DNA of 64,000 nt from Plectrocnemia conspersa (lineage: Eukaryota; Arthropoda; Insecta; Trichoptera; Polycentropodidae). The notes under the pieces were generated by a model that was given only the letters and a program-made list of their open reading frames with translations, was not told the DNA's origin and did no database searches. Positions 11,530 through 22,829 of the stretch are shown in pieces. Location: contig VTFK01000574.1 in the NCBI GenBank assembly GCA_009617715.1, positions 49,971 to 113,970 on the forward strand, read 5' to 3'. Within the stretch, counting starts at the first letter, position 1. Each line of letters starts with the position of its first letter. A program made the translations under genes and the position numbers.

Positions 11530-12510
11530 ACAAATTATTAATATTTTGCCTTCTCTCGCTCTTCTCTAATTACAATAAAGTAATATTTTAATTAAAATGC
11601 AGTTATGTATTTTAATTTGTTTAAATTAAAAACTACATAGTAAACTAATTATTATCACTCGACATGATTAATAAATAATCGTTCATGCAACATTGTGTTA
11701 TGTTTTTAATGTCATTCAATTTCTTATACATCCGATAAGTCAGAGATAGTGCCTCGCATAATTAATATTCCTTAACGGTCCATTATCTGTTTTACATCTA
11801 TTTCCAAACGAGCAATTAAAAATAATTGATTTGTCCGCCGCACAAACATTTTAAAAGCTCGTCGTGAGCGTTTAACAAGTTTTTTTCCATGCTTCATCCC
11901 AATCTGTTAGCGCGTGGACGTTAATGTAATTTTAATTTGGCCAAAAAGCCATAGATCCCACGACGGCATAAATAAAGCCAGACATATCGATGGATTATAA
12001 ATAGAAAAAGTGGCATGTTTATGCCGTAATAATTTGGGAAGACGACTTATGACACACGCAACCTAAATGTAAGAAAAAACTCACACGACCAGTTGTTGAA
12101 TATGGAAAAATGGCTTACGGTTAAATCCAGTCTTCGTTTCCGAAAACACTATAGGGAATTGCAATGAGGACGTATCGATAGAACTTAAAATATTTTCAGG
12201 AAATGGAATTGGATACTCGGATGCGGCTATTATCCGCAGACAGTGGAAAATTGGCTGGGATTTAGACGAAATACTGTGACGATTATTGTCGTGTTTTTGT
12301 TTTCTCTCTACAGTAACTATCATATTATCTTTAATGAGCCAACTCAAATATCCTCAAAATTAACAATTGATTAAATAATTTTAAAACCATAAACTAGAAA
12401 AAACCCTAAAATGAAATGTGTACAACAAAGCTTGCAAAAATTGTAATTAAAGTGATAAAAAGTGTACATTTATAATATATAATTCTTTTTTTCTAATATT
12501 TAAATACATT
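11530..12510. other. Intervening DNA, mostly without recognised repeats
   Basis: About 1 kb between the LINE and the LTR-like element. The stretch at 11740-12000 is less A/T-extreme and has no repeat partner that I can see here. An 88-codon minus-strand ORF (12081-12347) has no motif I know. The 19-mer CGACTTATGACACACGCAA at 12043-12061 recurs at 14512-14530; the reason is unclear. Confidence 0.4.
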
Positions 12511-12518
12511 TTAATTTT

Positions 12519-13048
12519 GTGGCGACCACACATATAGGCACATTGTTAATGACCGTGACCAAAAACGTTCATTCATTAACAATGAGACAAACATCATGGC
12601 ACAAGAGGGATTTCTTTTGACCACACACAACACGGGTCGTTAAGAGAATTCCTTTTGAGACAAAACAGTATGGACGCAATCAATCACCACAATGCAAACC
12701 CTTTCCGAAGAATTCGAAAGTCTGGAGCTAAGCAAAAAACTGACTTTCGAAATACGACGCAGACAACCAGAGAGGCAATATCTACCAGAAGCCATCCGGA
12801 GGAACCAGCCACGTGCCCTCACCGACAGACCTGAAGATCACACCTGACACTCGCCGCACGCAGCTTAAGAACCCTGAGCATCATCTACGGCCATCACCAC
12901 CTGTGCCACGTACACCTTCATTGCGAGAAACGTCACGCCGTAATCATACATAGTCAAAATTGTAATTATAACTAAATAAACAATCTAATAGAATTCACCG
13001 AAGAGACTCATTGGCCGCGAGGTCAACCACCTTTAAGGCTACGCCCCC
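12519..13048 (+). mobile_element. LTR-like element, probable solo LTR (530 bp)
   Basis: The sequence starts GTGGCGACCACAC and ends GGCTACGCCCCC, flanked by TAATTTT on both sides (12512-12518 and 13049-13055). Because the flank is A/T-rich and a second copy (20357) is also preceded by TAATTT, the duplication is suggestive rather than proven. Landmarks in order are ACCGTGACC (with small changes), GGGATTTCTTTTGACCACAC, CACACCTGACACTCGCCGC, AGAAACGTCACGCCGTAATC and an AATAAA-containing 3' part. There is no internal coding region, so a solo LTR fits best; a long SINE is the alternative. It sits between inverted copies of one LINE 3' end. Confidence 0.6.
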
Positions 13049-13132
13049 TAATTTTTTTTTTATCATAATCTAAAATCAAAAATCAGTTAAATATTTCATA
13101 ATACTCATTGAGCATATAATAAAATTTATCCT

Positions 13133-13552
13133 AATTTATTTATTTATTTATTAAAATTATAACCATCGTGCCCTGACAGGCAAACCCAATGCGTCACGAT
13201 AGTCAAAAGTACTAATACATCATAATACATACAAATATAAACAAGACAAAACAACAGACACAAATCACCTCAACAGGTGTGCATTGTCCCATACGAACTG
13301 AACCAAAACTCCATATGTGCAAGAGAAAATGTCAATATTACTATGGACAGAATTGAGCAGATAAATAGCCTTGGCCAGAGAAGAGTTGGCAAGTGCTCCA
13401 GTTCTAGACTTAACAGGCAAGAAAAGTGGACGCGACCGAGAACTATAACCACCTTCAGGAGCCCACATTTGAAGCTGCTCGAGCACTGAAGGATTGTCTA
13501 CGATGCCCTTGAGCAATTTCCAGAAGTGTTTAATTACATAAACACTTCTAAC
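13133..13552 (-). mobile_element. Inverted, 5'-truncated copy of the LINE 3' end
   Basis: Read on the minus strand this is close to 11105-11524: the final 83 codons of the LINE protein (13265-13516 on the plus strand) differ at only a few residues from the copy at 11.1-11.4 kb, and the 3' stem-loop and AAAT tail (13133-13155) are kept. At the position of the TAG stop in the other copy this one reads TAT, so it is the less damaged version. The truncation point is near 13552. With the plus-strand copy it forms a long inverted repeat spaced by about 1.6 kb. Confidence 0.85.
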
Positions 13553-13648
13553 ACTTCACTAATAATTTGCTGAAGGCATATTAAAACTAATAGCTATAAT
13601 TTGCAATTACAAAACAAGATAATTTGATACGCCAGCATTACACAATAG

Positions 13649-14290
13649 CTAAGCACACACGTACGGATCTGCCCGTCGGACATCTGACGGATTTGTCCGG
13701 GCTTGGCCACAGACGCAAAATGTACGAGCTCGGATCTGTCTGACTGAGCTCGGTAGATATTGTAGAAGAAAAGTTAAATTTACAAAGTGTTTAAAGTAAA
13801 TTCTAAATTTAAATGACATTTATTAATAATAATAATATATACATACATATATATATACCTTGATCTCTTCATACATTTTCAATAATGATAATAACTTTAA
13901 TTTTAATATAATTAAAATTATATTTTTTATTATGTATTAATGTATGTAATATTTACGTATCTAGAGTCTCTAAGTGCATCTTAAATTTATATTATTTTTT
14001 CTATTGTATAGTGATGTAATAGAAATGGGTCATAAAGTAATAAAACTTTAAAAAAATTTAGACGTTGGCGGCAACTTTGTCCCAAATTAATAAAGTCCCG
14101 GAACATAAAATTATTTAAGGGACAAATTTTAACAAAAAACACAGTAAACGGTCATCCGTTTACGTGTTTTTTTTTTGCTAAAATCTGCTTGTCCGTCGGA
14201 CATCCGTTTTTTGAGCACGGACAAATTTTGTCCGTCGGACATCCATTTCGAGTTTTAAATCCGACGGGCAGATCCGCCCGTGTATGGCCA
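13649..14290. mobile_element. MITE with imperfect TIRs and subterminal repeats
   Basis: The left end (GCACACACGTACGGATCTGC and on to CCGTCGGAC) is matched by the inverted right end, which on the minus strand reads GGCCATACACGGGCGGATCT and on to GCCCGTCGGAT. Subterminal copies of TTGTCCGTCGGACATCC lie near 14189 and 14229, about 40 bp apart. There is no transposase; the central part is A/T-rich. A further ATCCGGCGGGCAG block (14291-14303) repeats the right TIR just outside it. A fragment of the same left end appears at about 43226-43260. Superfamily unknown; a 3-bp A/T duplication (PIF/Harbinger-like) is possible but not shown. Confidence 0.55.
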
Positions 14291-14399
14291 ATCCGGCGGG
14301 CAGATAATTTCTCATGCCAGTTACCTTTTTTGGGCGGATTAAGACCAATCGCAAATCACAACTGTTTGTAGTATGACTATTACGCAAAAGGCATTATTA

Positions 14400-15600
14400 T
14401 TAGATAGGTAACAGACATGGTCCTCTCATAACTTCGAAAAGCACGTCTCATAACGCGAACTTTCCAAATCAAGAACTTCTATAAGTCAGAACTTTTCTAC
14501 TACTTCACTTTCGACTTATGACACACGCAACAAATAAAACTACGCAGATTTCTGAATTAAATGATCCTAAGAAGACAAAGATATTTTCCACTTCACGTCA
14601 AACCTGGTTCAGCTACAAAGGCTAAAACCAAAGAGACGATACCAAAAAGACCGGGAAAGACTAGCTGAAAAATAGCAGCAATAGCATTTTTAAATTCATA
14701 TTTAAGTTAAAGTTGGCTTTTATAAAATGTATTTTATATTATAAAAAATAATAAATAAAATAAAAACATATAAATAAACGAATAATCGAATTTATTAATA
14801 TTTCAATTTAATTTCTTCTTAACATAGCATAGCGCTATTTTAAGACATCAGATTAAAATATTTTAAAACGAATGGATAAGACATATTTCATATCTAATCT
14901 GATGTACTAATTTAGCGAGACCAATAAATAGGAAAACTCGCAAAAAAATAAGGTCTCCCTATATTTAATTAAATATTAATACTAGTTTCAAACAATCTTA
15001 CGCAAAAAAGGTTATTGACATTCTACTCTTAATAAGCCAGAGATTATATTATTATAAAATCAGCAATGTAAAATATTTCACCTTGCAAGGGAGAGGAAAG
15101 CGTCAGAGCTTAAATTCGGAATATAAATATGGCATCTGCCTGGGAACCAAAATCGGGGCAAGAAAGGCAATATTGCGTAAATATTGCAAAATATTATTGA
15201 CGCATAAGGGGTTGGGCTTCTATCGAAACACATACTCATTCGGGCGTTCTTGAACAGGGAGGTTCTCTTTTTAATTTTTGGGCTACACTTAGAACAAAAT
15301 TTAAATCAAGATTTCATTACAAAGTATTTCACCTCTCTAAAAGTTCGTTTAAGAGTCTAGTGAATCTATCATTAAATATCATCATATTTTTTTGCAAGTT
15401 CAATCTTGGACGAAGACAAAATCAATATATTATTCCTGACTGTGTAATGTCTTAATATTTTATTTTTAAAGTAATGTAAATTTATTTTGTTGTTTATAAT
15501 AGTATTATAGATACAAAAATATGATACAACTTGTGAGATGAAAACCTACATTATCATGCCAAAGCTAGCTTAGTATTTTAACAAGCTACATGAAAATGTT
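14400..15600. other. AT-rich non-coding stretch
   Basis: No transposon protein, tRNA-like box or convincing TIR pair was found. It contains the second copy of the 19-mer CGACTTATGACACACGCAA (14512-14530). Confidence 0.4.
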
Positions 15601-15683
15601 GCTCTCTCCGCATCCGCTTCGTGTTTTATTTTTCGATCTAAATATCGACTGTTCAACCCCATAACGGAAGACACAATGGCAGT

Positions 15684-15826
15684 CAGTGGCATGTATCGGA
15701 AAATAAAAAGCTAAAATTTATCGGTCGGTGAACGTGTCCGCAGGTGCAGCAAGAGGTTGATTTAGTGTTTCGTTGCTGCCGAGCTAAACAAATTAATTTC
15801 GCGGTTAACACATACACGCCGCCGAG
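15684..15826 (+). promoter_or_regulatory. Possible core promoter and non-coding first exon
   Basis: Within a GC/CpG-richer patch (about 15600-15880), an arthropod-type initiator TCAGT occurs at 15683-15687. About 140 bp downstream the sequence CGCCGCCGAG|GTAAGTAAT gives a consensus splice donor (GT at 15827). No long open frame spans the segment, so a 5' UTR exon is the simplest reading. The downstream exon is not identified; the terminal exon at 63.47 kb is on the same strand but may belong to another gene. No transcript evidence can be seen here. Confidence 0.28.
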
Positions 15827-16584
15827 GTAAGTAATACAATACGTGCCCGTGTTAACCCGTTCACGCCTTCATAACAGTATTCATAATCGCCCTGTACCAT
15901 AACCTAAGTACATCTCGTGTAACGTATGAACGCTACCCTGGGGGTACTAAAGTTGGCCTTCAAAATTATCTTTTTTTATATGCCCCTTCATGATTCATTC
16001 GCTCCTACGCTCGGCGAATACTTAATTGGTGCTTTGCATAAAATAAACATATCAATCAGGGAGGAGATGCATGGCAAATTGATGCTATATCTATACAAGT
16101 ATGATAAAAAACCATAAAGTTCAAGGAAGCACTTATGTATCTTGGCATTTTTTTGTTCAATCACAAATATCAGATAAATTATTTTAGCTGAGTTTGATCA
16201 ATTATTTAATTATAAAATATACACTTAGTTTGTTCGCTACGCATCTTATGTATGTTGATTTAAATTATCAATAAGAACGTTTAGAAATAATTATCAATTT
16301 TGACAAAATCAGTGACAAAATCTCTCAGTATATACAGATTTTAAGAAGACCTTGATAATGTTTGTCATGAATTAATTAGTAAAATAAATTGTGATGCCAC
16401 GTTTGAAAGAGTCTTACTCTCAAAATTTGTGTTAATTTACTGTGACCAAAATGATCGTCTATCAACAAGGAAACATGATTTAGACCACACTATAGCCCTC
16501 TTTACAACCGCATAAAAAACACGAGTTTTGTTCTTACTGTAAATATTCTTCGATATTTTTTTTTTGCGAATCCGTCACGGATAT

Positions 16585-16810
16585 AATAAAACACCGGATC
16601 CACAAGATTCCCGTTGCAATGCAATACGACCTTGGACAATGCCTATCAAACGAACGTCGCTTTCTAAGGGCGTATGTATTATGCCGTTCTAAGAAGCGAC
16701 TGCAGCGATTGACTGAATCGCTGTATAATTGCGATCGAAGAGACCAGCAGATTCACCCCGCCTGGTAGAAGCGCTCCCACCGACAGACGAACTGCCTCTC
16801 TGTATATATT
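16585..16810 (+). repeat. LTR-like repeat fragment, copy b
   Basis: Contains CCCGTTGCAATGCAATACGA, ACGTCGCTTTCTAAGGGCGT, GTTCTAAGAAGCGACTGCAG and CGATTGACTGAATCGCTG. The same blocks in the same order occur at 25490-25600, 42060-42190 and, inverted, 23100-23260. It is the central part of the LTR-like family. The remainder, to about 16900, ends in an A/T-rich tail with AAATAAATAAAT. Confidence 0.6.
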
Positions 16811-16899
16811 TTTTAATTATTTAATTATTGATTGTATAATGGTATCCATGACGCATAAGGGAAACCAATCAAATAAATATAATCATGTTTGTAAAAGTA

Positions 16900-18620
16900 A
16901 ATAAATAAATATCATTCAAAGAGTAATTGCGATTGCATATTTTATAAACAGTCATAACCATCTATCTAATAATTAACTATACAGATATTTTTATATGTAA
17001 ATTCTGCAGGAAATAAACACAGTAAAATACTAATTAATTAATGCATTAAAATATTATCCATAAAAAAATCTTCAGACATTTCTAACAAATAAATTTCCAT
17101 TATTGCTTTTGCGAAACGACACGTTTGCCATTATTAAACAATGACTAGGCAAATGTATGGCGTATATGTCAAGTTTGTGTTTGAACAAAATTAAAATACA
17201 TACTTTAAATGTTAACTATGCATATGAATGAAGATGAATCGATGAATATTGAATATACTCGATGAATATCGTAATATAGCGATTACTGTTATAATCGTGA
17301 CGCATGTTAAGTATTTATATAGGTGCACAAATACTAGAAAATTATTTTGACTGTTATTATTTAAAATGATTAAGCAATACAATAAATACACGTATATCTA
17401 AATATACATTTTTCATAATAATTACACTAAGCTTTGAATGCAATCTCGACCTTCTCGAAAATGATCTATAGATCCAGACACCATTAGCAATTCGTCAAAT
17501 CCTTTTATGCTATGAAAAATGATCATTTTTTATACCATAGACAGATTTTTTCTTCAAAGCATAATTATCATTTTATGACTACTATCAAAGGCTAACATCC
17601 TCAGTTGAAAAACGCCCTCGTGACGCATATGTGTCGTTACAAATCAAACTCGACCAAGCCATTTTATTATATTTTAAGCTTTTTATTAATCTACTTTCAA
17701 ATAGAGTTACTTCCAAATTATAACAAATTGTGCAGGTGGTTAAAATCTCTACAGTTTTTAAGTAAATATAAAACGTGAAAAATATGTTTTAATTTGTTAC
17801 ACTGCAGAATTTAGAATAAATGATTCTGAAAGTGTATTCTATATCTTGATACTGGTTGTTGTTATAGCAAGACACATTTAAGTGTCCTTGAAAAATTTAC
17901 TTGGACTAGTTTGATGCTTAACGACGCATATGACACTCGATCATTAGCGATTATGACATGTTGTGATTCGATCGTTTTTTTGTTCTTATCGACTAATGGA
18001 GGCCGCAACAGTCAAATGTCGAAAAAAGATCATCGTAATTAACGTGGAAAAGAGCTGCAATTACCGAAGTGTCTGGGCGTTGCTTTGGCCGTAGATTAGG
18101 CACGACTGATGCGTTGCTAAACATGCCATAATCCATTGTTGAGATTTTTGTTATTGCCCGGTGCGATGTGAAAGTGTTATGTGAAAAAAAGTGACAGGTT
18201 AAAATACGTGTCGATTGCTCAACGAACGTGAGCGCACATCGAATCATTAGGTAATTAAATAAAATATATTTGAAGAATGCAGGAAATAGATATATTATCT
18301 AATTTAAGATATAATCTAATCACAAGTATAATCACATCATAGGCTAAAAGTTTTATTTTAAATAAAAAATTATAAGAAAATTATACTCCTCTAAATTTAT
18401 TTAATTATAAATAGTCTTAACATTGTTATGAGCTGACGATATAATATCTATATTTAAATAGCACTGAACCGCTATTTCTTTTGTGATTGTTTTTTTTTGC
18501 ATTTATGACCGTGACATCAGAAAAGAATCGTCAGGTCGGAAGGGTCGGGTAACGGCAGATTCTCGGGGTCGATTGAGCTGTGAGACAATCATAGGCATTA
18601 ATCGATCTTTCTGGTCAATT
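16900..18620. other. AT-rich non-coding stretch with a GC-richer patch
   Basis: Mostly A/T-rich. The patch at 17990-18250 carries an 84-codon minus-strand ORF with no motif I know. No transposase or reverse-transcriptase signature was found. Confidence 0.35.
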
Positions 18621-18629
18621 GTTATTAAA

Positions 18630-18845
18630 TAGTAAGCACGTTAGCCGAGTGGTATAAGTCGCTGACTATTGACCTGAAAGACCTATGTTTTTCAATTTAA
18701 TCGAAATTAGTAATTAGTATACAATTATACTTCAAATCGATAATCACAGTTTAGGTTTACCTACATTTTTTAATCTTACAAATGAATATCGTGATAATTA
18801 ATTAAATTTGAGCTAGGCCGTTATTGATTTGATAAGGGTTTAAAA
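18630..18845 (+). mobile_element. tRNA-derived SINE, family S1
   Basis: The head GCACGTTAGCCGAGTGGTAT, followed by AAGTCGCTGACT, matches the acceptor/D-arm of a Leu/Ser-type tRNA, with an A-box TTAGCCGAGTGG (18641-18652). The B-box is not recognisable, so this is not a functional tRNA. The body downstream (18690-18840) matches 1310-1437, showing it is a dispersed element. RNA polymerase III would have transcribed the parent element. Confidence 0.55.
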
Positions 18846-19254
18846 AATTCTAATTATAATATTTTTTAGCTTATGAAAAATATATTTATGTATTGAAAAA
18901 TAAAAAATTATAACAAATCCAATTTTATTAAAAATCTTGCACTAGACAGGAAAGGGCGCTACTTAACAGGGAATTATTTTTGTGAGATATGTGCATTTAA
19001 ATAAATATTTTGTTCCATAAAACAAGTTGTTTGTGCAAATTTGTTTGTAAGGAAATTTCCGGATTTTTTCTTCGGAAAAGGATTCGTTGTAGAGAGTTAT
19101 TTAAAATATACACCTAATATGTCTAACCTCAATTGTCCTCGTCAGGAAACTATTATTTTTAATTTTGATAATATCACAATTTTATTTTAAAACTCGAGAA
19201 TAAATAAATTTACGATATTTATTATTTACAAAAACTTTTGCTCGAGTCGCGACA

Positions 19255-19640
19255 TATTTATTTATTTTTATTAAATCTTCTTTTGTAACCTGACAGGCGT
19301 AAGCCCAATGCGTTACAACGGGCAAATCTGTACTAAGTCAATCAAGCATAATGAATACCTACAATTCAAGTAAGTATTAACCACCAGACTGAAAGTCCTG
19401 GGAATCTGTGACATCTATATTTTTAATTATAAATTATTATGTGCTATACAATTTATAATCAGTAGATGTCACAGCAGCTGGGGCCGATTTGTGAATAATA
19501 GCACATTTTTTATAAATAAAAGTTCGAGTGCCGCTGCCGGGGCTCGAACCCACAACCTCAGAGTTACTAGTTTACGTTCATATACTATATCAATGATAAT
19601 CTCAAAAGACATTATCTTATAAGAAATCGACCTTTCGCTC
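19255..19640 (-). mobile_element. tRNA-derived SINE with LINE-type 3' stem-loop, family S2
   Basis: Read on the minus strand: a tRNA-related head with GTGGGTTCGAGCCCCGGCAG (B-box GGTTCGAGCC at 19541-19550), a body of about 230 bp, then a tail with ACAGATTTGCCCGTTGTAAC and CTGTCAGGTTACAA, ending in an A/T repeat. The tail folds as TTGTAAC / GTTACAA (plus-strand arms 19283-19289 and 19312-19318). The tail matches the LINE tail at 11.46-11.52 kb and a SINE at 19.92-20.21 kb in the opposite orientation. The head's A-box is not clear. Confidence 0.7.
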
Positions 19641-19917
19641 AACTATTAATCATGCGTTACCAAGAAAGGTAATCACACGAAAAAGTATATATAAAAATTA
19701 TTATCTTCTTTAATTTAAGTACATAAAACAAACTAACAACTGACAAAAAAAATCTGAACCGAGATTCTCAAGCCAAACAAAAATAAAATTCCATTATCAA
19801 TAAGTCGCAGATTATTTTAATATAATATTTAGGATGTAAATTCTTTTACTAGCAATAAAGTTGAAATCCTAAGAAAAATGATAAGATTCACTAATATTAT
19901 TGCCTGAATTCGGCTAT

Positions 19918-20212
19918 ATAAAATTAAATAAAATACCAGAATAGCGTAATCCGTAAGGTTTAGATTGTAATCGCAGAGGCAGTGGGTTCAAGCCACGGCA
20001 GCAGACTTGATTTTTTAATAATTAATACAATTTTTGTAATATCAAAATATATTTAATAATGTATAATTAATTAAATAGAGGTTATTACTTATATGTATTT
20101 ATTATGTCTGACTGACTTACCCAATTATTACAGATTTACCCTATTGTAACACATTGAGCATACACTTGTCAGGTTACAATGGAAGATTATAAAAATATAA
20201 TAGAATAGAACC
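19918..20212 (+). mobile_element. tRNA-derived SINE with LINE-type 3' stem-loop, second S2 copy
   Basis: The head has a degenerate A-box region TAGCGTAATCCGTAAGG, an anticodon-arm-like segment and GTGGGTTCAAGCCAC (B-box GGTTCAAGCC at 19985-19994). An A/T-rich body follows, then the tail TTACAGATTTACCC, the stem ATTGTAAC (20143-20150) with GTTACAAT (20173-20180), and GGAAGATTATAAAAATATAA. The tail parallels that of the minus-strand copy at 19.26 kb and the LINE at 11.46 kb. The two S2 copies face each other about 280 bp apart. Confidence 0.7.
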
Positions 20213-20356
20213 GACAAATAACAGCTAATATTTTGATCATTCAGTAAAGTCCGTGAACTTCCATGGGTACAAACGGTTTTGGTTGTCATGTAATTTTAAA
20301 TAATATAAATTTGTAAATACTATCAAAGCATTGAATATGTTAGTATGGATATAATT

Positions 20357-20910
20357 TGTGGCGACCACACAAATAGGTCCAGATTAAAAAGAAACCGTGA
20401 CCACAAACGTTCATTCATTACCAATGAGACAAATATCATGGCAAAAGAGGGATTTCTTTTGACCACACAAAACGGTACGGATTCAATCAATCACCACATT
20501 GCGAAGAATTCGAAAGTCTGAACAAGCAAAAAACCCGCTTTCGAAAATGCAATATCCGATTTCTCGAGTTCTACGAAGCGACTGCAGCGATTGGCTAGGA
20601 GATCGATGCACAATCGCGGTTATAAGCCCGAACTTCGATATAAGCCCGAACTCCGATGAGGAGAGGGCAGATGGTCTGAGATACGAGACGGCTGAAGCAC
20701 CAGACAAGATACGGCTGGAGACAGCAGAGAGCCAGCGACGCAGTCGATCTACCAGCAGCCATTCGGAAGAACCAGCTACGCACCCTCACCGATCACACCT
20801 GACACTCGCCGCACGCAGCCACAAGAACCCTGAGAATCATCTACCGGCATCACCACCTGCGCCACCTTCATCGCGAGAAACGTCACGCCGTAATCGTCCA
20901 TAGTCAAATG
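20357..20910 (+). mobile_element. LTR-like element, 3'-shortened
   Basis: Starts TTGTGGCGACCACACAAATA and parallels the element at 12.52-13.05 kb through AGAAACGTCACGCCGTAATC (about 20876-20896), after which similarity stops; the last 130 bp or so are missing. It keeps a central block, GTTCTACGAAGCGACTGCAG then CGATTGGCTAGGAGATCGATG, that the 12.5-kb copy lacks and that links it to the copies at 16.6, 23.1, 25.5 and 42.1 kb. A 134-codon open frame here (20499-20903) has no known domain and is best read as chance within the repeat. Confidence 0.6.
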
Positions 20911-20929
20911 CAATTACACCAACCCATAA

Positions 20930-22620
20930 AAATTTTAAGAAATTATTTTAACTCGTTATTTTAAACATGTTTTAATGGTTATTGCGCGACTTTAAAGCTC
21001 TTTGCGTGATTGCTTTCTCTTTCATATAAGCCAATTAATATTTCAAGCAAATTTTCTGCCTTTGTTTAATACAATATTCTGAGCATATTACGAATGGGAT
21101 TTTTATACTTCCAAAATATATTTATAAAAAAAAAATTAAAATAATATAAAAGCTGCGATATACACAGAAAAAAAAACATGTGTAAAACCGAAAAAAACGA
21201 TCAAACCGGTACATATGAAAAACTTATTATAAGCAATATAAAAGTTTTATTATGATCCGCATTTTTATTAAATATAAATAGAAGTCTTACTAAATAAATA
21301 TGTAAACTATTTTTAATAACACAATGAGCTCAATAACTATCAACACAATTTCTTTTAAACACCTTTTATTTCTAGAGATGCACTTATTTTAAATTTTATT
21401 AGTTAAAACAATAAAACTTTTTAATAATAGTTTATCATATACAAATATTTATTATTTGTACGACTTGTTTTTTTATATAGAAAAGAGATATGCAATTTTT
21501 TTGTATTTATCTAAATATTATAAAAATTTATTTTTTTAGATATATATTCGATACATTATAGTGCTACTGGATTAATTGTAATTAATATTCATACATATTA
21601 TACGTGTATAGGTTTATTATACTAACTTTATCATCGCAATAACGCTGTATAGTAAAACCATCTCCATTTTAATTGCATCTGTAATTATTGATGAACACAT
21701 CCTAGTGGCCAGCTAGAGCTTAAAGCTCGGACTTTAGTGCGAGGTGCAACTGTACATCTCCTAGAGAATTTACGCCATGGAAAAGGGCATAAAATTACTC
21801 GGTCCATGACCATAGTCTTTCATGTTTATATATCTTTTACCGACACTGCTCGGGCAAAAGCAAGTGCTCTGAATACCCTGCGTGTTGCAACTGAACAACA
21901 TCAATTCCGAGTTCAGGGCCTCGGGCCCTCAACATTATGGGGATTTATTTTTATTTTATTTTTACTTTGAAGCCAACAATTATACCGAGGATGCGAAGGG
22001 CCTCCAACGAAGTTCTCGCGACGAAACCCTCGAGGGTTGATTGATTTTTTTTTTTCGGTACACTTGTGGGATTTTTTGACGCTGACGCTCTTCGTCTTCG
22101 TTTATACATTTAAAATATTCCAAAACGCAAAATTTACGATACGTAATAAATATTGCTTTTATGTAAGATGCTCATAAACGCGCATTATAAAAATTGAGGC
22201 TCACTCGTTAATAAATTATTTTTTAAATGAAATTTCTCCTGTATGAAAATTAATGTATTCACAATAAATTAAGGCTCTTGAGAACTTTCATAAAAAAATG
22301 TTATTTAGTATTTGATTGATGTAATAATTTGCAGGCACGTCAAATTTGCTTTCGGCATTTAGGATAAACAAGAAAAACCAGACGTTTATATTATATAATT
22401 TGTATGGTCCATTAATATTACATATTAACCTCTTAAAATATTTGTATACATATAAATATACTTTATAGATATTTTATTTAAAATATATTTTCAGAATTAT
22501 TAGCTTAAAAAGGTAAAATATGTTTTTATGTCATATGGTCATACTGACAATGGCTTTTGTCAATATTTACCATTTGAAAAAGGATTTGCCATTTAGTTCA
22601 GTTGTAATGGATAATGATCA
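20930..22620. other. AT-rich DNA with a GC-richer, exon-like patch at 21.7-22.1 kb
   Basis: From 20930 to 21690 the sequence is A/T-rich with nothing recognised. From about 21700 to 22100 the base composition rises and short palindromes occur, such as ACCCTCGAGGGT (about 22027-22038) and GGGCCTCGGGCCC. A 77-codon plus-strand ORF (21737-21970) lies here but has no known motif. The rest is A/T-rich. Confidence 0.35.
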
Positions 22621-22626
22621 TCCTTT

Positions 22627-22700
22627 AGACTAGAGGTCGGCAAATTGTGTCAGATGATTAATACTTAAGGCTTGGCGGGCCAGTGCGCAAAATTAAAATA
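22627..22700 (+). repeat. Possible hAT-type terminal fragment
   Basis: TAGAGGTCGGCAAATTGTGT followed by GGCTTGGCGGGCCAG looks like the end of a non-autonomous hAT element (CAGAGGTCGGCAAA...GCGGGCC types). No partner end or target duplication was located. Confidence 0.3.
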
Positions 22701-22829
22701 AGCTTAAAATGTAATACAAATTTTCAAACGCAGTAATTAGTTGATACTCCAATCCATAAATTATTATTTCTGCGATGCTTTGAAGTGACTATAGAGACTT
22801 TAAGGTTTAGTAACCCTAAGGAGTTATGG

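Noticed and set aside
18630..18705. tRNA-Leu/Ser-like gene
   Set aside because: The A-box and D-arm are present but the T-arm/B-box and acceptor pairing are not; the downstream body is repeated at 1.3 kb, so it is a SINE.
20499..20903. 134-codon plus-strand ORF, among the longest open frames in the window
   Set aside because: It lies wholly inside an LTR-like dispersed repeat; the parallel copy at 12.5 kb does not keep the frame and no domain is recognisable.
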